DNA of 64,000 nucleotides from Paraphysoderma sedebokerense (Eukaryota; Blastocladiomycota; Physodermatomycetes; Physodermatales; Physodermataceae). Each line of letters opens with the position of its first letter. Position 1 is the stretch's first letter. The stretch lies in the NCBI GenBank assembly GCA_025602915.1, contig JAHLJZ010000015.1:62001-126000 (forward strand), read 5' to 3'. Shown here piece by piece: positions 47,783-59,207 of the stretch. The position numbers and the translations under genes were made by a program. Below the pieces are notes generated by a model. That model had not been told where the DNA came from. It was given only the letters and a program-made list of their open reading frames with translations, and did no database searches.

Positions 47783-50324
47783 TTACTGCGAATGGGAGTA
47801 GCCGTTAGAATGACCCATGTTCATTCCATTATTATTTACATCTGGCATTCCCAAGGGCGACATGTTGTTCAATCCTAAACCGCTGAGGACACCTGCTAAT
47901 TCGGTAGTCGGGGTTGCGGGGATGGAAGTCCATTGTGCAGAACCGTGAGGAGTCGACGGTTGCGATTGATATTGTTGAAATTGTTGGCTTCTAGCAGAAG
48001 GTAATGCAGGAGACAGCGGGCCAGCTGCGGCCAAGAGTGAAGAAAATGAATTCAAACGCGGCGTCGTAGCGCTCTGACTTGAAGAATAACCATCGGCTGA
48101 ATGAACTTGCTGGGAGGGTTGCCCAGACAAGCTTGATGATTGAAGCTGAAGTTGAGGTAGCGTTCCGGTCGCTTGTCTGAATTTCTCTTTCAACGAAGAG
48201 TTGGACTCATCTGTTTGAGATTGCGCCGAGACGGGAACAGATGTTGCGAGTGACGATCGCACCGAAGGTTGATTAGGGTTAGAATACGATTGCGAACTAT
48301 AAGATTGTTGTGGTTGCTGCTGCTGCTGTTGAGATTGGGCCGATGAAGTCACAGGGGACGAAATCAAACCGAGGGAGCTATAGATTGAGGTACTCATCGC
48401 AGGCTGACGTGGGGTCGCTGATTGAGATGGAACAGTCGGTGACCATAATGGTTCTTGATGTGCAGCTTGGCGGTTGTCGTAAAAGTTGTTGTACCCAGCA
48501 GCGTTGTGACCACTAATTGAGGAAAATAGGAAAAGAGACAAATTAGAATGTCAGATTACAATCACAAATTGCGCTAGAGAAAGAACCAAGGGAAAATTTG
48601 ACAACTTACCCATTAGAGTTATCAGACGTATCAGACGTCGGTGTAGGAATAGGATTCATCACGTAAGGATTGTTAGTTACAGTTGGGGTAGTCGGGCTCA
48701 TCAATCCATTCATGGGACTGACAGGACTGTATTGACTTTGTCCTTGCATTTGAGAATACGGATTAAACGAGCCATAAGCATTGTTGAATGTAGGAGAATA
48801 TGGAGAATCGTAAGGAGTATTGGGGAAGAGTGGGGACGGAATACGTTCGTGCGTATCTGCATAGTGTCCAGGAGACCGTCCTCTGACGACGAGAGGGGAG
48901 GAGGTCGTGGTGGCGACTTTAGCGGAAGTTCCGTCATCTAAACGAGCCCATAATTCTACAACGACGATGAAGTATTGCTGGGCGGCGCGGCGTTTTCCGT
49001 TGTTGGCGGTAGCCGATTTGAACTGCAATCTTTCAAAGGTCACCACATTTTGCGTAAAAGACAACCCCGGTACTGTGTTGAGAACGCCACCCGGCAAGCA
49101 AGTTCGGGGACTTGGAATCAGCTGAGGTCCTTTATCGCGCTTGGTTGTGTGTTGGATGAGTTCTACTTTCTTTTCGGTGGCCAAGACTTGCGAGGTCAAT
49201 CCAATCATGAACTCGGTTGCGACCTTGAATTGGCCAGGGGCGACTTCGAGGAGGCAAGGGGTTTCCACTTCTACGGCGGGTGGGTTGGATGTAGAGGAGA
49301 AGCAGGCAGAGACTTGGAAATAGTTACGACGGTAGCAAGTCCAGTCTTGATTGGCGATGAAGAACCCACGGTCGAATCTAGCAGTGAGTTTCAGCTTGTG
49401 GCTGAGAGTGGAAGGAGTGGTTAATCGATATGTCTTTGAGGAATTTGGCCATCATGTATGGATAAGAATGAAAAACAAGGCTTACCTGACTGACTTGTCC
49501 AAGCTATATACATTTAATTCTTGAGCTGTGGAGGCAAAGGATGGGCCACAGTCAAAAAGATCATTTCTTCTACTTTTCCGGGAAGGGGAGGCCGGAGAAA
49601 AGTTGGCCGGGCTCGTCAATTGACCGACCACGGGAAAGGAACTGGCGAGTGCTGTATCGATGGTGAGTTTGCGGTCCATACCGAGATCATTTGGTTTTGG
49701 CGGGCTATTTGAAAAAAGTCAACCAACGAGTGAGCCTTTGTTCACTTGCAGAGGGGTGAGAGTAACGACTTTGCCAGGTGTGTATTTACCTTGGATAGGG
49801 ATGTCTATTGTGCATCAATTCGCCGCCGCTTGGGGGTACCAATGAGTAGGAATTCTGATGTTGCATTTGAGAGCTATTGAATAGAGGCAATGAGAAAGCA
49901 GCAGAAAAGGGGACAGTACAGATTATGGGCAGATGATGGGGTTAGAGTCAATGTGCGCACTAGGAACAGGCGAGCGGGCACAACGGGCGGGGAGCAGAGA
50001 ATTGCATCCATCCGAAGAGAAGAGAGAGATTTGACAAGAACAAGCTTACCTATTGGATAAGACGACTTGATTTCCCTGCAATGATGGGCCGTTGGACATG
50101 ACGACGGGGCCCTGGTTGAAATTGGAGTAGATGTTGCTCTGCTGATCACTGTATTGAGCGTTGTGATGTTGTTGCTGTTGCTGTTGTTGTTGGTGGTGTG
50201 GGTGGTGTTGTTGGTGGTGAGAGTTGTGTTGATTCTGACTGGGTTGGATGTGGAGAGGGAGGTTTGATTGGGGACGGGATTGGGAGGAATCGGCCAAGTA
50301 TCGATTGTCCTGCACGAGGGCCAT
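47783..50324 (-). CDS. Ndt80/PhoG-domain transcription factor with polyQ/polyH N-terminus
   Basis: The start is MALVQDNRYLADSSQSRPQ at 50324. The N-terminus carries a histidine/glutamine tract (HHQQQQQQQQHH, ~50165-50215). Exon 2 (SSQMQHQNSYSLVPPSGGEL) and exon 3 (MDRKLTIDTALASSFPVVGQ) lead to NDLFDCGPSFASTAQELNVY. The Ndt80 DNA-binding domain runs through RFDRGFFIANQDWTCYRRNY, FQVSACFSSTS, PCLLEVAPGQFKVATEFMIG, LIQHTTKRDKGPQLIPSP, PGLSFTQNVVTFERLQFKSA, YFIVVVELWARLDDG and a C-terminal SSPLVVRGRSPGHYAD. This Ig-like (p53-class) fold is shared by Ndt80, Vib-1 and XprG, which control meiosis, nutrient response or cell death in fungi. Long S/P/Q-rich regions follow to the stop at 47783. The target process cannot be set from sequence. 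Confidence 0.9.
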
Positions 50325-50547
50325 CTTTGTATCAGAGAGTGTGAGTGGATGAGTGTCTGTGTGTGAGTGTAGATGTGGATGAGGGTGTCACTTGTAATGT
50401 AGCAGTGGTGGGACGAGGGAATGGGATTGTCGGGAGGGAAGGAGAGAGGGAAGAGACTCGCCATTTAAAGCCATTCCCTCTCTTGCCTTTGACATCTCTC
50501 GCTCCCCATTGGCCGCCCACGCGTCAAGCCATCCCCGCCCGCCCGGA

Positions 50548-50610
50548 CACGTGGCCTCTCCCCCCGCCCAGCCCGCTCAGCCCCCGGCAAGGCCCAGCCC
50601 AGGCCACGTG
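50548..50610. promoter_or_regulatory. Pair of CACGTG E-boxes in inverted context
   Basis: CACGTG occurs at 50548-50553 (ACACGTGGCCT) and 50605-50610 (AGGCCACGTGA). The flanks GGCCT/AGGCC make the two sites an inverted pair, 57 bp apart centre to centre, in a GC-rich, CpG-bearing stretch ~220-290 bp upstream of the Ndt80-type ATG. A bHLH (Cbf1/USF-type) site pair is inferred. Confidence 0.45.
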
Positions 50611-52050
50611 ACCTAGCAATTCCTATTTCGGGTAACTTGGCCGCAGCCCTCGCCTGCAGACAATAGCAATCTGCCGCAGCTCCATTCCCTCTCGTTCCCT
50701 CTCTCCGCTCGATTCTTCCTCCTCCAACAATCCGCTCCATTGTCCACTCTATTGTCACTCCATTGTCGACGACTGCGCACCCCTCGCAATCTCCTCACCC
50801 ACTCCTCATTGCCTCAACAATCCCTTTGCGCTCCCCCGGGTAAAAAGCTTAATTTTAGACTCATCCCTCCCAATGCCTTTGCCGCCCGCTGAATGTGCGT
50901 GGCTTGGACGCGCTCGGCTCGATTCAACCCTTTTGCGAATAGCTGAAAATTCGCTTCATGCCTTGGGAACGCATTTCATCCCCTCCCTTGCGCTTCATAC
51001 ATGAATTTCCTCTGCCAATGTCCCTGGGCCCTTGCTTCTTTGGCTCTTCCTAAGCAAAGCGTAAAACGCCAAATTGTAGTCCAACAATAAAGACATGCTC
51101 CTAAATTAAATTCTGTGTCACCTGAGGAACGCAAGATGCCGACACAAACCTGACGCCCTTCGCGGACACAAAGCTGTCTATAGACCTCTGGCCCGCACAA
51201 AGACTCCGTCGCCGATGGTAATGGAGGACAAGCGCTAACTCTCATGATTAGATCATGAATTGTGCAAATTAGAAATAAAAACAAGCTATATCTGGTGCTC
51301 CCTCCGTCCTCCACGTTCGGGCCACAAACCTTGCCACACCATTTCGCTAAAACAACCCTCCCTCGGAATCCTCAACGGGCTTCATTAATTTTGCTTCCAC
51401 ATGAATTTATTAAAGTTATTATACATAAATTAAAGAAAATAACCTGGTGGGTCACAGCACCCCGCTACCAATCGCCTTGCTTTACCTGATGCCCACTGAC
51501 AGCCAATCCCGAGCAGTTTCTCACAGAGGACAAGAAAAAAAATCACATTATATTTTTTCTTTGTCATTGTTTGTTGTCTGTTGTCTGTCTGTTCGCAGGC
51601 CAGAAACATCTTTCCAGCGAAAATCCCACAAAGTGTTCCACAAGGATCGACGTCAATAATTTGCACGACGTCATCCTCCATTTCTCCAAAGCTTGGCCAG
51701 ACTTCACGTCGATCATGCAATCTGAATCCCTCACTTACCAGACTTTTTCTATTCTGGAGTTCCTAGAGTCTAGACCAATTCTGACTTTCTTTTTTCTTTT
51801 TTCTTCTTTGAGCCCTCCATAATTTTTATCGAGTCACACAAAATAGTACCTGAAGCGTAACAAATTCACATACGTCGATCTTTTTTCTCTTTTGTCTTTT
51901 TCCTTTTTTCTGTTTCACCAACCATCTAGAAACGCTGAAAAAAAGTTCATGTGGCAGGTGGCCGCAGTATGGCAGTATGACGCTTTCCTACTCTTTCCCT
52001 AATCTGATGACCTGATCACGAATTCACGAAATACGAATTGATGTAAAATG

Positions 52051-52100
52051 GATCAAAGTGGATCAAAATGGATCAATTTTGATCAATTTTGATCGAAATG
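52051..52100. repeat. Five-unit 10-bp tandem array of GATCAAAATG-like units
   Basis: Five consecutive 10-bp units begin with GATC at 52051, 52061, 52071, 52081 and 52091: GATCAAAGTG, GATCAAAATG, GATCAATTTT (twice), GATCGAAATG. The period is exact, with substitutions only. The junctions create TTGATCAA palindromes. A 10-bp spacing would put every site on the same face of the helix. Confidence 0.75.
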
Positions 52101-52209
52101 TGCCGTCATTTGTCATCAAAATTCAGCCTGCATCCGAGGGACCGAGGAAGCCTTTAGCCTTCATCAAGAATTCAAAAATTCAAATTTTGTAGAAAATTCG
52201 ATTGTCAAG

Positions 52210-52226
52210 GAGCCGTACTACGGCTC
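52210..52226. repeat. 17-bp palindrome (8-bp arms)
   Basis: GAGCCGTA and TACGGCTC flank a single C. Two TGATCA palindromes follow shortly downstream (~52240-52270). This could be a binding site for a dimeric factor; no known motif is matched. Confidence 0.4.
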
Positions 52227-53531
52227 ATTCGGGTGAATCAATGATCAGTACTTTTCTTTTTAATGATCATTTTGGATCTGAATCCTGAAATTGTCCGTTC
52301 GTCCGGCTGAACCAATTCTTTCAGCCTTCTACAATCTACAGCTCGAATTCCTCACTCTAGGTGATCCAAACTACTTTCAATTGTCACATCCCAACAATTC
52401 ATTCGCCACTCTCCATTCTTTTAATTTCCTGATTACTACCCGCCTGATTCAAAATTCATGATTCAAAATTCATAATGCATAATTCAAATAAACAGCAATT
52501 CAATATACACACCCATGACAAGACACAGAAAAGCCAAGGAAGCGGTTGCATCACAATACACCCACTAACCAATTAAACAAATTCATTACAAGATTACAAT
52601 CAATTCAAATAAACAAAAACAAACACATGAGATTCATTCATTCAAACCATCAAATCCTCGTGCGCGCATATCCGACTCATGACTCGCGAATTATCTGCCC
52701 TAGCCCACGGCCCCACGCCCGCACCCGCAGCAGACGACCGACGACAGGGACAGCTACAGCTACAGCAGCTAATTCAAGCTTGATTTAGTTTTTAGTATTC
52801 AAGTGGTTTTGATTATTTTTCATTCGGATTAATGAGTTTTAATGAGATTTAATGAATTGAGGTTTTTTGAATTGGCGTTTGGATTCATGAATTCAACGTG
52901 GAGTCGTGAATGTATTGGCTTACTGTTTATATCGATCTAGACGGAGTTGGCAGAGTCGTAAGTAGATTGAATCGTAATTAAAACGGATAAGAAGGAGGGT
53001 ATGAGTTGGTAGGGTTAGTGTAGAGGTTAAAATGATTGTGATTGTAGTAATTATTCTTGCAATGATTTTTGGTTGGTGAAGTGTTACAAGGTACGTTATA
53101 CCATTTACTATCTTTGAGATTTTCGAGATTCTCGAATTAGATACCAAGCGAGGGTTGTACAACCACAACCGTAAATATGTGATACAAGATCAAGATATTT
53201 TATCTGTTCATTCATTCACATCAACGGTCAAGCATCGCAACACCAATCTCTATTCGTTTTCATGATCCTCGATTCTATAAATCATTTTATATTCATTTAT
53301 ACTGTTTTTTAAATGTTTATGCGTGCTATGAAATTATCTATCTAACTACCAAAAAATATAAAATATAAAATCTGTACTATTGATAGATCTAATTTCTAAT
53401 CATTCATATTCTATAATTACAATTTGTTATAATTCTTGATCAATTAAACTTATACTAAGAAAGGGTAATATACAAACTTAACCAAACAAAACCTAAAATA
53501 CACTAGAAATTTTGAAAAAAGAAATACCAGA

Positions 53532-55276
53532 TTAATTCAACAAATTACATATTTTAATTCTATCCTTCGTAGACCCTGATTCTTCCGATTCCGTCCGACA
53601 TGTATTTTCACTAATCTCTTCTGATTGACTCGATCCGACTCCTCCAGATCTCGCCACGACGGGGTTCGAAGAATTTACATTCACGTTGTTAATTCCTGGT
53701 AAACCAATCTCGTAGGACGGAGAAGGCGAAGGGGTAGGTGACGATCTAGGAGTTGATAGAGGAGACGGATACGGATGCCAGATTTTCGGTGACGGGTGAT
53801 TAATTTTGAGTGGTGGTAGTGAAGATGACATGGGTGTTGGTTTTGGTGAAGATAGGGTTGGTAGGGTAGATGGTGGTTGCTGGATTTGTGAAATAGAGGG
53901 GAGTTGGTTTCTTGATGATGATGGGATGGTGGGGCTGTAAGTGTAATAATTTTGGTGGGATGGAGAGGAATTAGACTGGAAGGATTGAACTTGTGCGAAT
54001 TGAATATGGTTGAATGTAGTGTATTGATGGGAAGTACCGGGCGATAACTGTATCATATTCGGTCGTGGTTGGGCGGGGAGTAATGGCGGGAGTCGTTTCG
54101 AGCTAGACGACGCAATGTGTGTATTCACGGCGCAAGTGTATATTCCTGTCGATCTGTGATTACCCATTGAAACTGTCTGGTTCACAATCGAGGGGGTAAA
54201 GTATAATCCCAATGTCGGGGTGATATATCCAGACTGGGTTTGTTGCGGTACAGAAGGAGACCCACAAGTACCGTAACGAAGACCTCCGCCTGTATTCAAT
54301 GACGGCGAATCACCCACCGCGACACTAGCCAGACACATCATAGCCGACGAGGGATCATTGTTTCCCATTGAAGCCGTCAATTCTCCATTTTCAGTCGACT
54401 GACATACCGTTGACGATGATGTACTTCGTTGGTTGGCACTCGTTCCGGATAACTCTATATTGAATATCCCCCGTTCAAAATACGGTAAATACTCTTTTCG
54501 AACGGTCCAGTACCCGCCTTTGGCTTTGATTTTGGGGTCACCGGGTAATTGACAGAGCGACGGCGACGAAGATTGCACCACGGAGCGAGAAATCTTTTGG
54601 AAACAATGGTTCCGTGATAAATTGTACCTATTCATTTTAAAATACAAAACCACCCAAAATAAATTAATAACCAATAATCCTCTGACATTCGACTTGAATG
54701 AATTAAATCAAACATTACATACCGTATCGTATTCTAATCATTTATTTCAAATATTCAAATAAATATAACCAAAAAATCAACTGTTAATTTTATTGGCCTC
54801 GATTATCCCAAAATGGTAACAAAGGAAACACGAACCTGCCAACCAAGATCACTCAAATTATACACTTCCGGAAACTTGTTCATAATCGCGTAATACAATT
54901 CTCTCAATGTTAACATTCGATTCTTAGATTCCAAAATCGCTTCGGAAATTAAAAGAACATAAGATTTAGGTGGTCGAACTCGTTTCCTGATTTTGGGTTT
55001 CTCGGTTGAGCTAGTGGTATTGTCATCGGTTGATGCGTTGGGTGGCGGGGACAGTGACGGAGTCGATTTTGGTGAAGATGGTGGTGAAGGAGAGGGGGTG
55101 GGTGAGGGGGTGACGGTTGATGAGGATAATAAAGGGGAAGAGGAACAAGAGGAGGAATTTGAAGAGTCCGAAGAGGAGGAAGAGGGAATTGAGGAATGTA
55201 AGGAGAGGGATGGAAGTTCGTAAGTTGGTGTGGGGAGTTGTTGGGCTGAAGGTGAGGGAGGGTAGTAGAGCAACAT
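53532..55276 (-). CDS. Forkhead (winged-helix) transcription factor with an 11-nt microexon
   Basis: Exons 55276-54836, 54733-54723 (11 nt) and 54627-53532 sum to 1548 nt (515 residues plus stop), frame intact. The start MLLYYPPSPSAQQL is followed by a serine/proline-rich leader. The forkhead domain starts RKRVRPPKSYVLLISEAIL, continues NRMLTLRELYYAIMNKFPEV, and reaches the recognition helix DLGWQ-NTIR-YNLSRNHCFQ, where NTIR comes from the microexon. Wing 1 is KAKGGYWTVRKEYLPYFERG, after a short insert (SVVQSSSPSLCQLPGDPKI). The near-invariant recognition-helix histidine (RHNLS) is tyrosine here. The ~350-residue C-terminus is low complexity (S, P, N, Q). A DNA-binding regulator is certain by family; its targets are unknown. 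Confidence 0.9.
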
Positions 55277-56982
55277 AATGGCGGAATGATGTAGTGAAAA
55301 GGCAACTATGGTTGCCGGGTATTAGTGAAGAAACCGGGAAGTCAACTCGAATGCCAAGAAATTATAAGAGTATAGAGAGACTTGAAAAGCAACAGGAGCA
55401 AAATTTGCAAATTATCTCAGTGCTTTTGCAGGGCGGTTGCGAATCTTAGACTAGAAGGACAGTCGGCATTAAATAAGTATCATTCAACGCTCAATGTAAC
55501 TCGCGCTAAAACGTCCCAACCCATTGCGACGAAAAAAAAAACTAAAGCCAAACTAACCCTCGAGCTGTTTCTAAACACCCACATTATGAACGCTACTTTT
55601 AGTACCAACAAGTGTAATTTAACAATCACGAAAGAACACGCATCATTTACAAATACATGCTTTACAAAATTAAAAGGAAAGCTTCATCTTTTTTTCCACG
55701 CCACCATCTGCGGTAATTGATGCAACCATCAATACCAAAACCAATGCTTTGTTTCCTATGAATCACCCGTCGGAGACTCGAGAATCGAGAGAATGACAAA
55801 TAAAACGGGTCACAAACAATCACTATTCTATTATACGTAGCCATCGTATCCCTGCTAGCGTTGTTTTGTTAATACATTACGAATCGGAGTAAACGCACAT
55901 GTTGCGGAATACATTATACCTCTTATTCTCGCTTTGTACCATTTCCTTGACGCCCCATAGTCCTACCGTGACCATTTTCCCCCCCTTTCCGTTCAAAGAA
56001 TAGAACAAACACGTTAATACCGCCATCATGATCCATAAGTTTCATGCTGTTTTTAGGTTAGTTCAAGTTGATGAAACATGTATTGTTACTTTGATTCCCT
56101 TTTTTCTTTCTATTTGTTACCCTCACGAGGCGGCAATTAGAAAAAATTTAGTTGCATCAACGTTGATACCATTTGTCATGTTACCAGATTTCCAAATAAT
56201 TGTTGAAGTATCATCTTGGGATCCATTTTGTTGGTGGAAATTTTTAGTTCACCACGTTGACCCTGAATAACACGCAGTCACACCCTCCACGTTTGTTACG
56301 GAATTCAAGGGACAGGTTGGTATTGTAATTTTGCACCCTCGTTTTTATATTTCGTTTTATAGCTTTTCATGTTATACCACCACACTAATTTATAGCGAGT
56401 AGCTGCTATACTAGTGCGCCTTTGTACATTTAAACCATTCGTTACAGTTACAATACGTTGCTTAAATCAAGAACAAGAATTAACCCTGGCTACGAATTTG
56501 CGTCGAGATTTTCGTTGCTTTGGAATTATTAATTTTGAATTCGTGTCTCGAACTTTCCCCGCCCTGGCTGTTTTTGCCTTAAAATTCGCCGGTATTTACC
56601 GAGATCGACTGTACCACCTAAATTCTGTAAAACTATAATACGTCTTAAATGAAGTTTAACTAAAACGCAAAAAATGCCGAGGAATTGATTTTGTTGTCGG
56701 AAATTACCGAGATGACATCAAATTATATAATTCAATATTCGTTTTACCACTCAACTCACACCATAAAGTACATTTTGTTTTCATTTTTTCTATCCACGAT
56801 ATATAGTATATTACAGGCGAAGAAACATCCCCTGAACCAACAACGAGGAAAAAAAAGAATATGGATATAGTCCTTTTTCGCATGACGCAGCTTAATTCCT
56901 TGCATTTGTTCTCCTTGAGTGCCACACACGCTTCCTATACATTTTGAGATTTTCCGTTGAATCATGGGCAATGCGAGCGCAA
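55277..56982. other. 1.7-kb intergenic region, no gene seen
   Basis: It lies upstream of the forkhead gene and downstream of the STK32-like kinase. It is AT-rich. The plus-strand frame at ~55382-55720 has no conserved motif and starts inside the expected forkhead promoter. It presumably holds a long forkhead leader/promoter and the kinase 3' UTR. Confidence 0.45.
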
Positions 56983-59207
56983 TCACACCTCTGTTACTTG
57001 CGGAGACGATAGATTCGGCCGTTTAGCGTCCAAATCAGTCGTCGGTGTAGACGGGGAGACCTCAACCGTTGAATCTGAGGCTTGAGTTTCTTCTTCGTTA
57101 GGGCCCAGAACTTCAACGGTATTTGTGGAACTCATGTTATGTTGTCCCGGCGATTGAAGTTTCGATGAGGTATTTGTTGATACGAATGTATCATAATTTG
57201 ATGATGACGAATTCGAAGAGGGTGAAATATTGTTGATAATGTTTTTGGTTTTAGTTTGTCGGGCAGCCATGATGGGACTTTCTTTCACTGGTGAGTTTTG
57301 AGGAGAACCCGCGGGAGAGTTAGGTAAAGAATCCTGGATCGGTAAACAAGCGGGATCAACAAATTTAAGTTTTGCAGTTCCCTTATCCATACTGTTATCA
57401 TTAACCGAGCCTGAATCCGTTGAGCCGTTGGATGTTTTACACGGTTTCGGTGGATCTAAACATTTAACCCAACTTGGCGGTTCACCTACTGACAGTTTAT
57501 AAGGATTTATAATACCAGTGTAACGTTCGTATATCGAGTAATCGAAATGTTTGAATTCATCTTCCATTAAAAGCATTTCACGGGATAGATTGGGGGTATC
57601 ACGATTTAATTTTCGGGCTTTGGCGACCAAGGGATTATCTTCTAACAGTATTTCCTCCAGTTCATACCGTGCATCAAAATTAAGAGCATTTGGCTATGGT
57701 GCATGTGGAATTTAAGAAAGGAAAAAATAATGTGCACCCATGTGAGGAGGAAGCTTTGAGAATGGCAGAAGTAAAGAGAAGTAGACTTACATCAGGTTGA
57801 AACGGTGAACTTAGCTTTTTCTGAAGTAGTAAGTCCCAATTAATGTACTTGAAAATTGGAAGATTCTGAATCTCTCTGGGACCATCTGGACCACAACCCA
57901 ACCGCCGAGATATCGATTTCGTTAAAAACTTATGACCCGAACCGAGGGTCAGCCTCCATTATACAGTTCAGGTAAGATAAAAGCAATAAAACGTACCCCT
58001 TCTATCAAACTCTTCAGATCAGGTCTAGTTCGACTATCCCATTCAGGCTCTGAAGTGTTCAAGACGTGGACCAACCTATCTCTGTCGTCTTCATCGAATG
58101 GTCGTCTACCATACAAACACTCATACAGGGTTATTCCCAGTGACCACCAATCGACTGACTCTCGATAACCAGCATCAGTCTCGTAAACCTCCGGAGCCAT
58201 GTAGCCATGAGTTCCGGTTTCTGAGATGACTGCTTTACCATCTTCCAGAACGCATGCACAATTAAAGTCCGTAATGTGACAATGCCCATGTTCATCTAGA
58301 AGTATGTTGTCTGGTTTCAAATCCCTATTGAGCTATATCGTAAATGAGGAGTAAGGCAATATGATGTCAGTGGAGAGGAGTTACCTGTGCACGATATTCC
58401 GACTGTGCAAATACATCAACGCAGAACACAACTCGGCAGCATAAAACACCACCAAGTCATCTGGAAATGTCTTCTTATGCATTAAATGAAACCTCAAGTC
58501 ACCACCCAACATGAGATCTAAAGCCATACTGCCATTTCATAAATGAGCAGAAACCATTTCGATCACGTTAATGCAAGGATACTGAATAAACGTAGTGGCG
58601 AATGCGCCCAAAAAGTACGTACAATAAATACTCATCATCTTGAAATGCAAATCTTAAATTTACAATGAAAGGGTGTTCAATTTTCTCCAATAAATTTCGT
58701 TCTCGGAAGATGTTATGATACGCTCTCCGTCGAATACATTCCGCTTTGTTAATATACTTTAAAGCATATGTCTTTTTGGTATCCTTCTTTTGCACAATCC
58801 GAACCTATTGAATGATATTTGAGAAAAATGCAGTATCGAAATAATAGTTCCAAATGTTGGAATTGTCCCATAAAAGTATCAGAAAATTTGACCTTGACTA
58901 ATAGAATTTGACTCGAAACTCAGCCCAGAACATACTTTCCCAAAACCTCCTTTTCCTATACTTCTTCCTAACTCAAAATGCCGCAAGTCAACTGTTGACA
59001 GTTGGGGATAACGAAAAGGAGCTGTTAGCAATCCACCATCCATCAGTTCATAGATTGGGAAACATATGAAAAGTCTGAACACTTTGTCCTGAAACTCCTG
59101 GACAACCCAAACAACAAAACTATGTATGGTGAACAAGAATTACAAACGCTATCTCAATACTTACCCGGTTGATTAAAATCCACAGGTTCGGACTGTTGGT
59201 TTCCCAT
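56983..59207 (-). CDS. STK32/YANK-type AGC serine/threonine kinase with N-myristoylation signal
   Basis: Exon 1 (ATG 59207) encodes MGNQQSEPVDFNQP, a good MGxxxS myristoylation signal as in animal YANK kinases. The kinase domain: LRHFELGRSIGKGGFGKV (Gly loop), VQKKDTKKTYALKYINK (catalytic lysine), HPFIVNLRFAFQDDEYLLYV, NIVHRDLKPDNILLDEHG (HRD split by an intron, CAC-AG|G-GAT), ITDFNCACVLEDGKAV (DFN in place of DFG, a YANK family trait), GTHGYMAPEVYETDAG and ESVDWWSLGITLYECLYG. The C-terminal LNFDARYELEEILLEDNPLV matches the STK32 tail. Then follows ~200 residues of disordered S/N/P-rich sequence ending SSPQVTEV at 56983. It is probably active and membrane-attached. The pathway is not known. 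Confidence 0.9.

Larger units (their letters stand above)
50325..53531. promoter_or_regulatory. 3.2-kb gene desert upstream of the Ndt80-type gene
   Basis: By far the longest gene-free stretch of the window. The left part (50.46-50.8 kb) is GC-rich, with two inverted CACGTG boxes. The centre holds a 10-bp-period GATCAA array (52051-52100) and a 17-bp palindrome (52210-52226). The right part (53.2-53.5 kb) is very AT-rich, with near-homopolymer runs. Open frames here lack domain signal. It likely contains a large promoter/5' leader for the Ndt80-type regulator and the forkhead gene's 3' UTR. An unrecognised noncoding RNA cannot be ruled out. Confidence 0.5.

Noticed and set aside
51430-51720. 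96-codon minus-strand frame with several cysteines and tryptophans
   Set aside because: No recognisable cysteine spacing; it overlaps frames on the other strand and sits in the gene desert.
53260-53480. AT-rich tract considered as a replication origin or organelle insertion
   Set aside because: No diagnostic consensus or coding signal; simple low-complexity sequence explains it.
55382-55720. 112-codon plus-strand frame
   Set aside because: It lies in the forkhead upstream region, is asparagine/threonine/lysine-rich as expected of AT-rich DNA, and has no motif.
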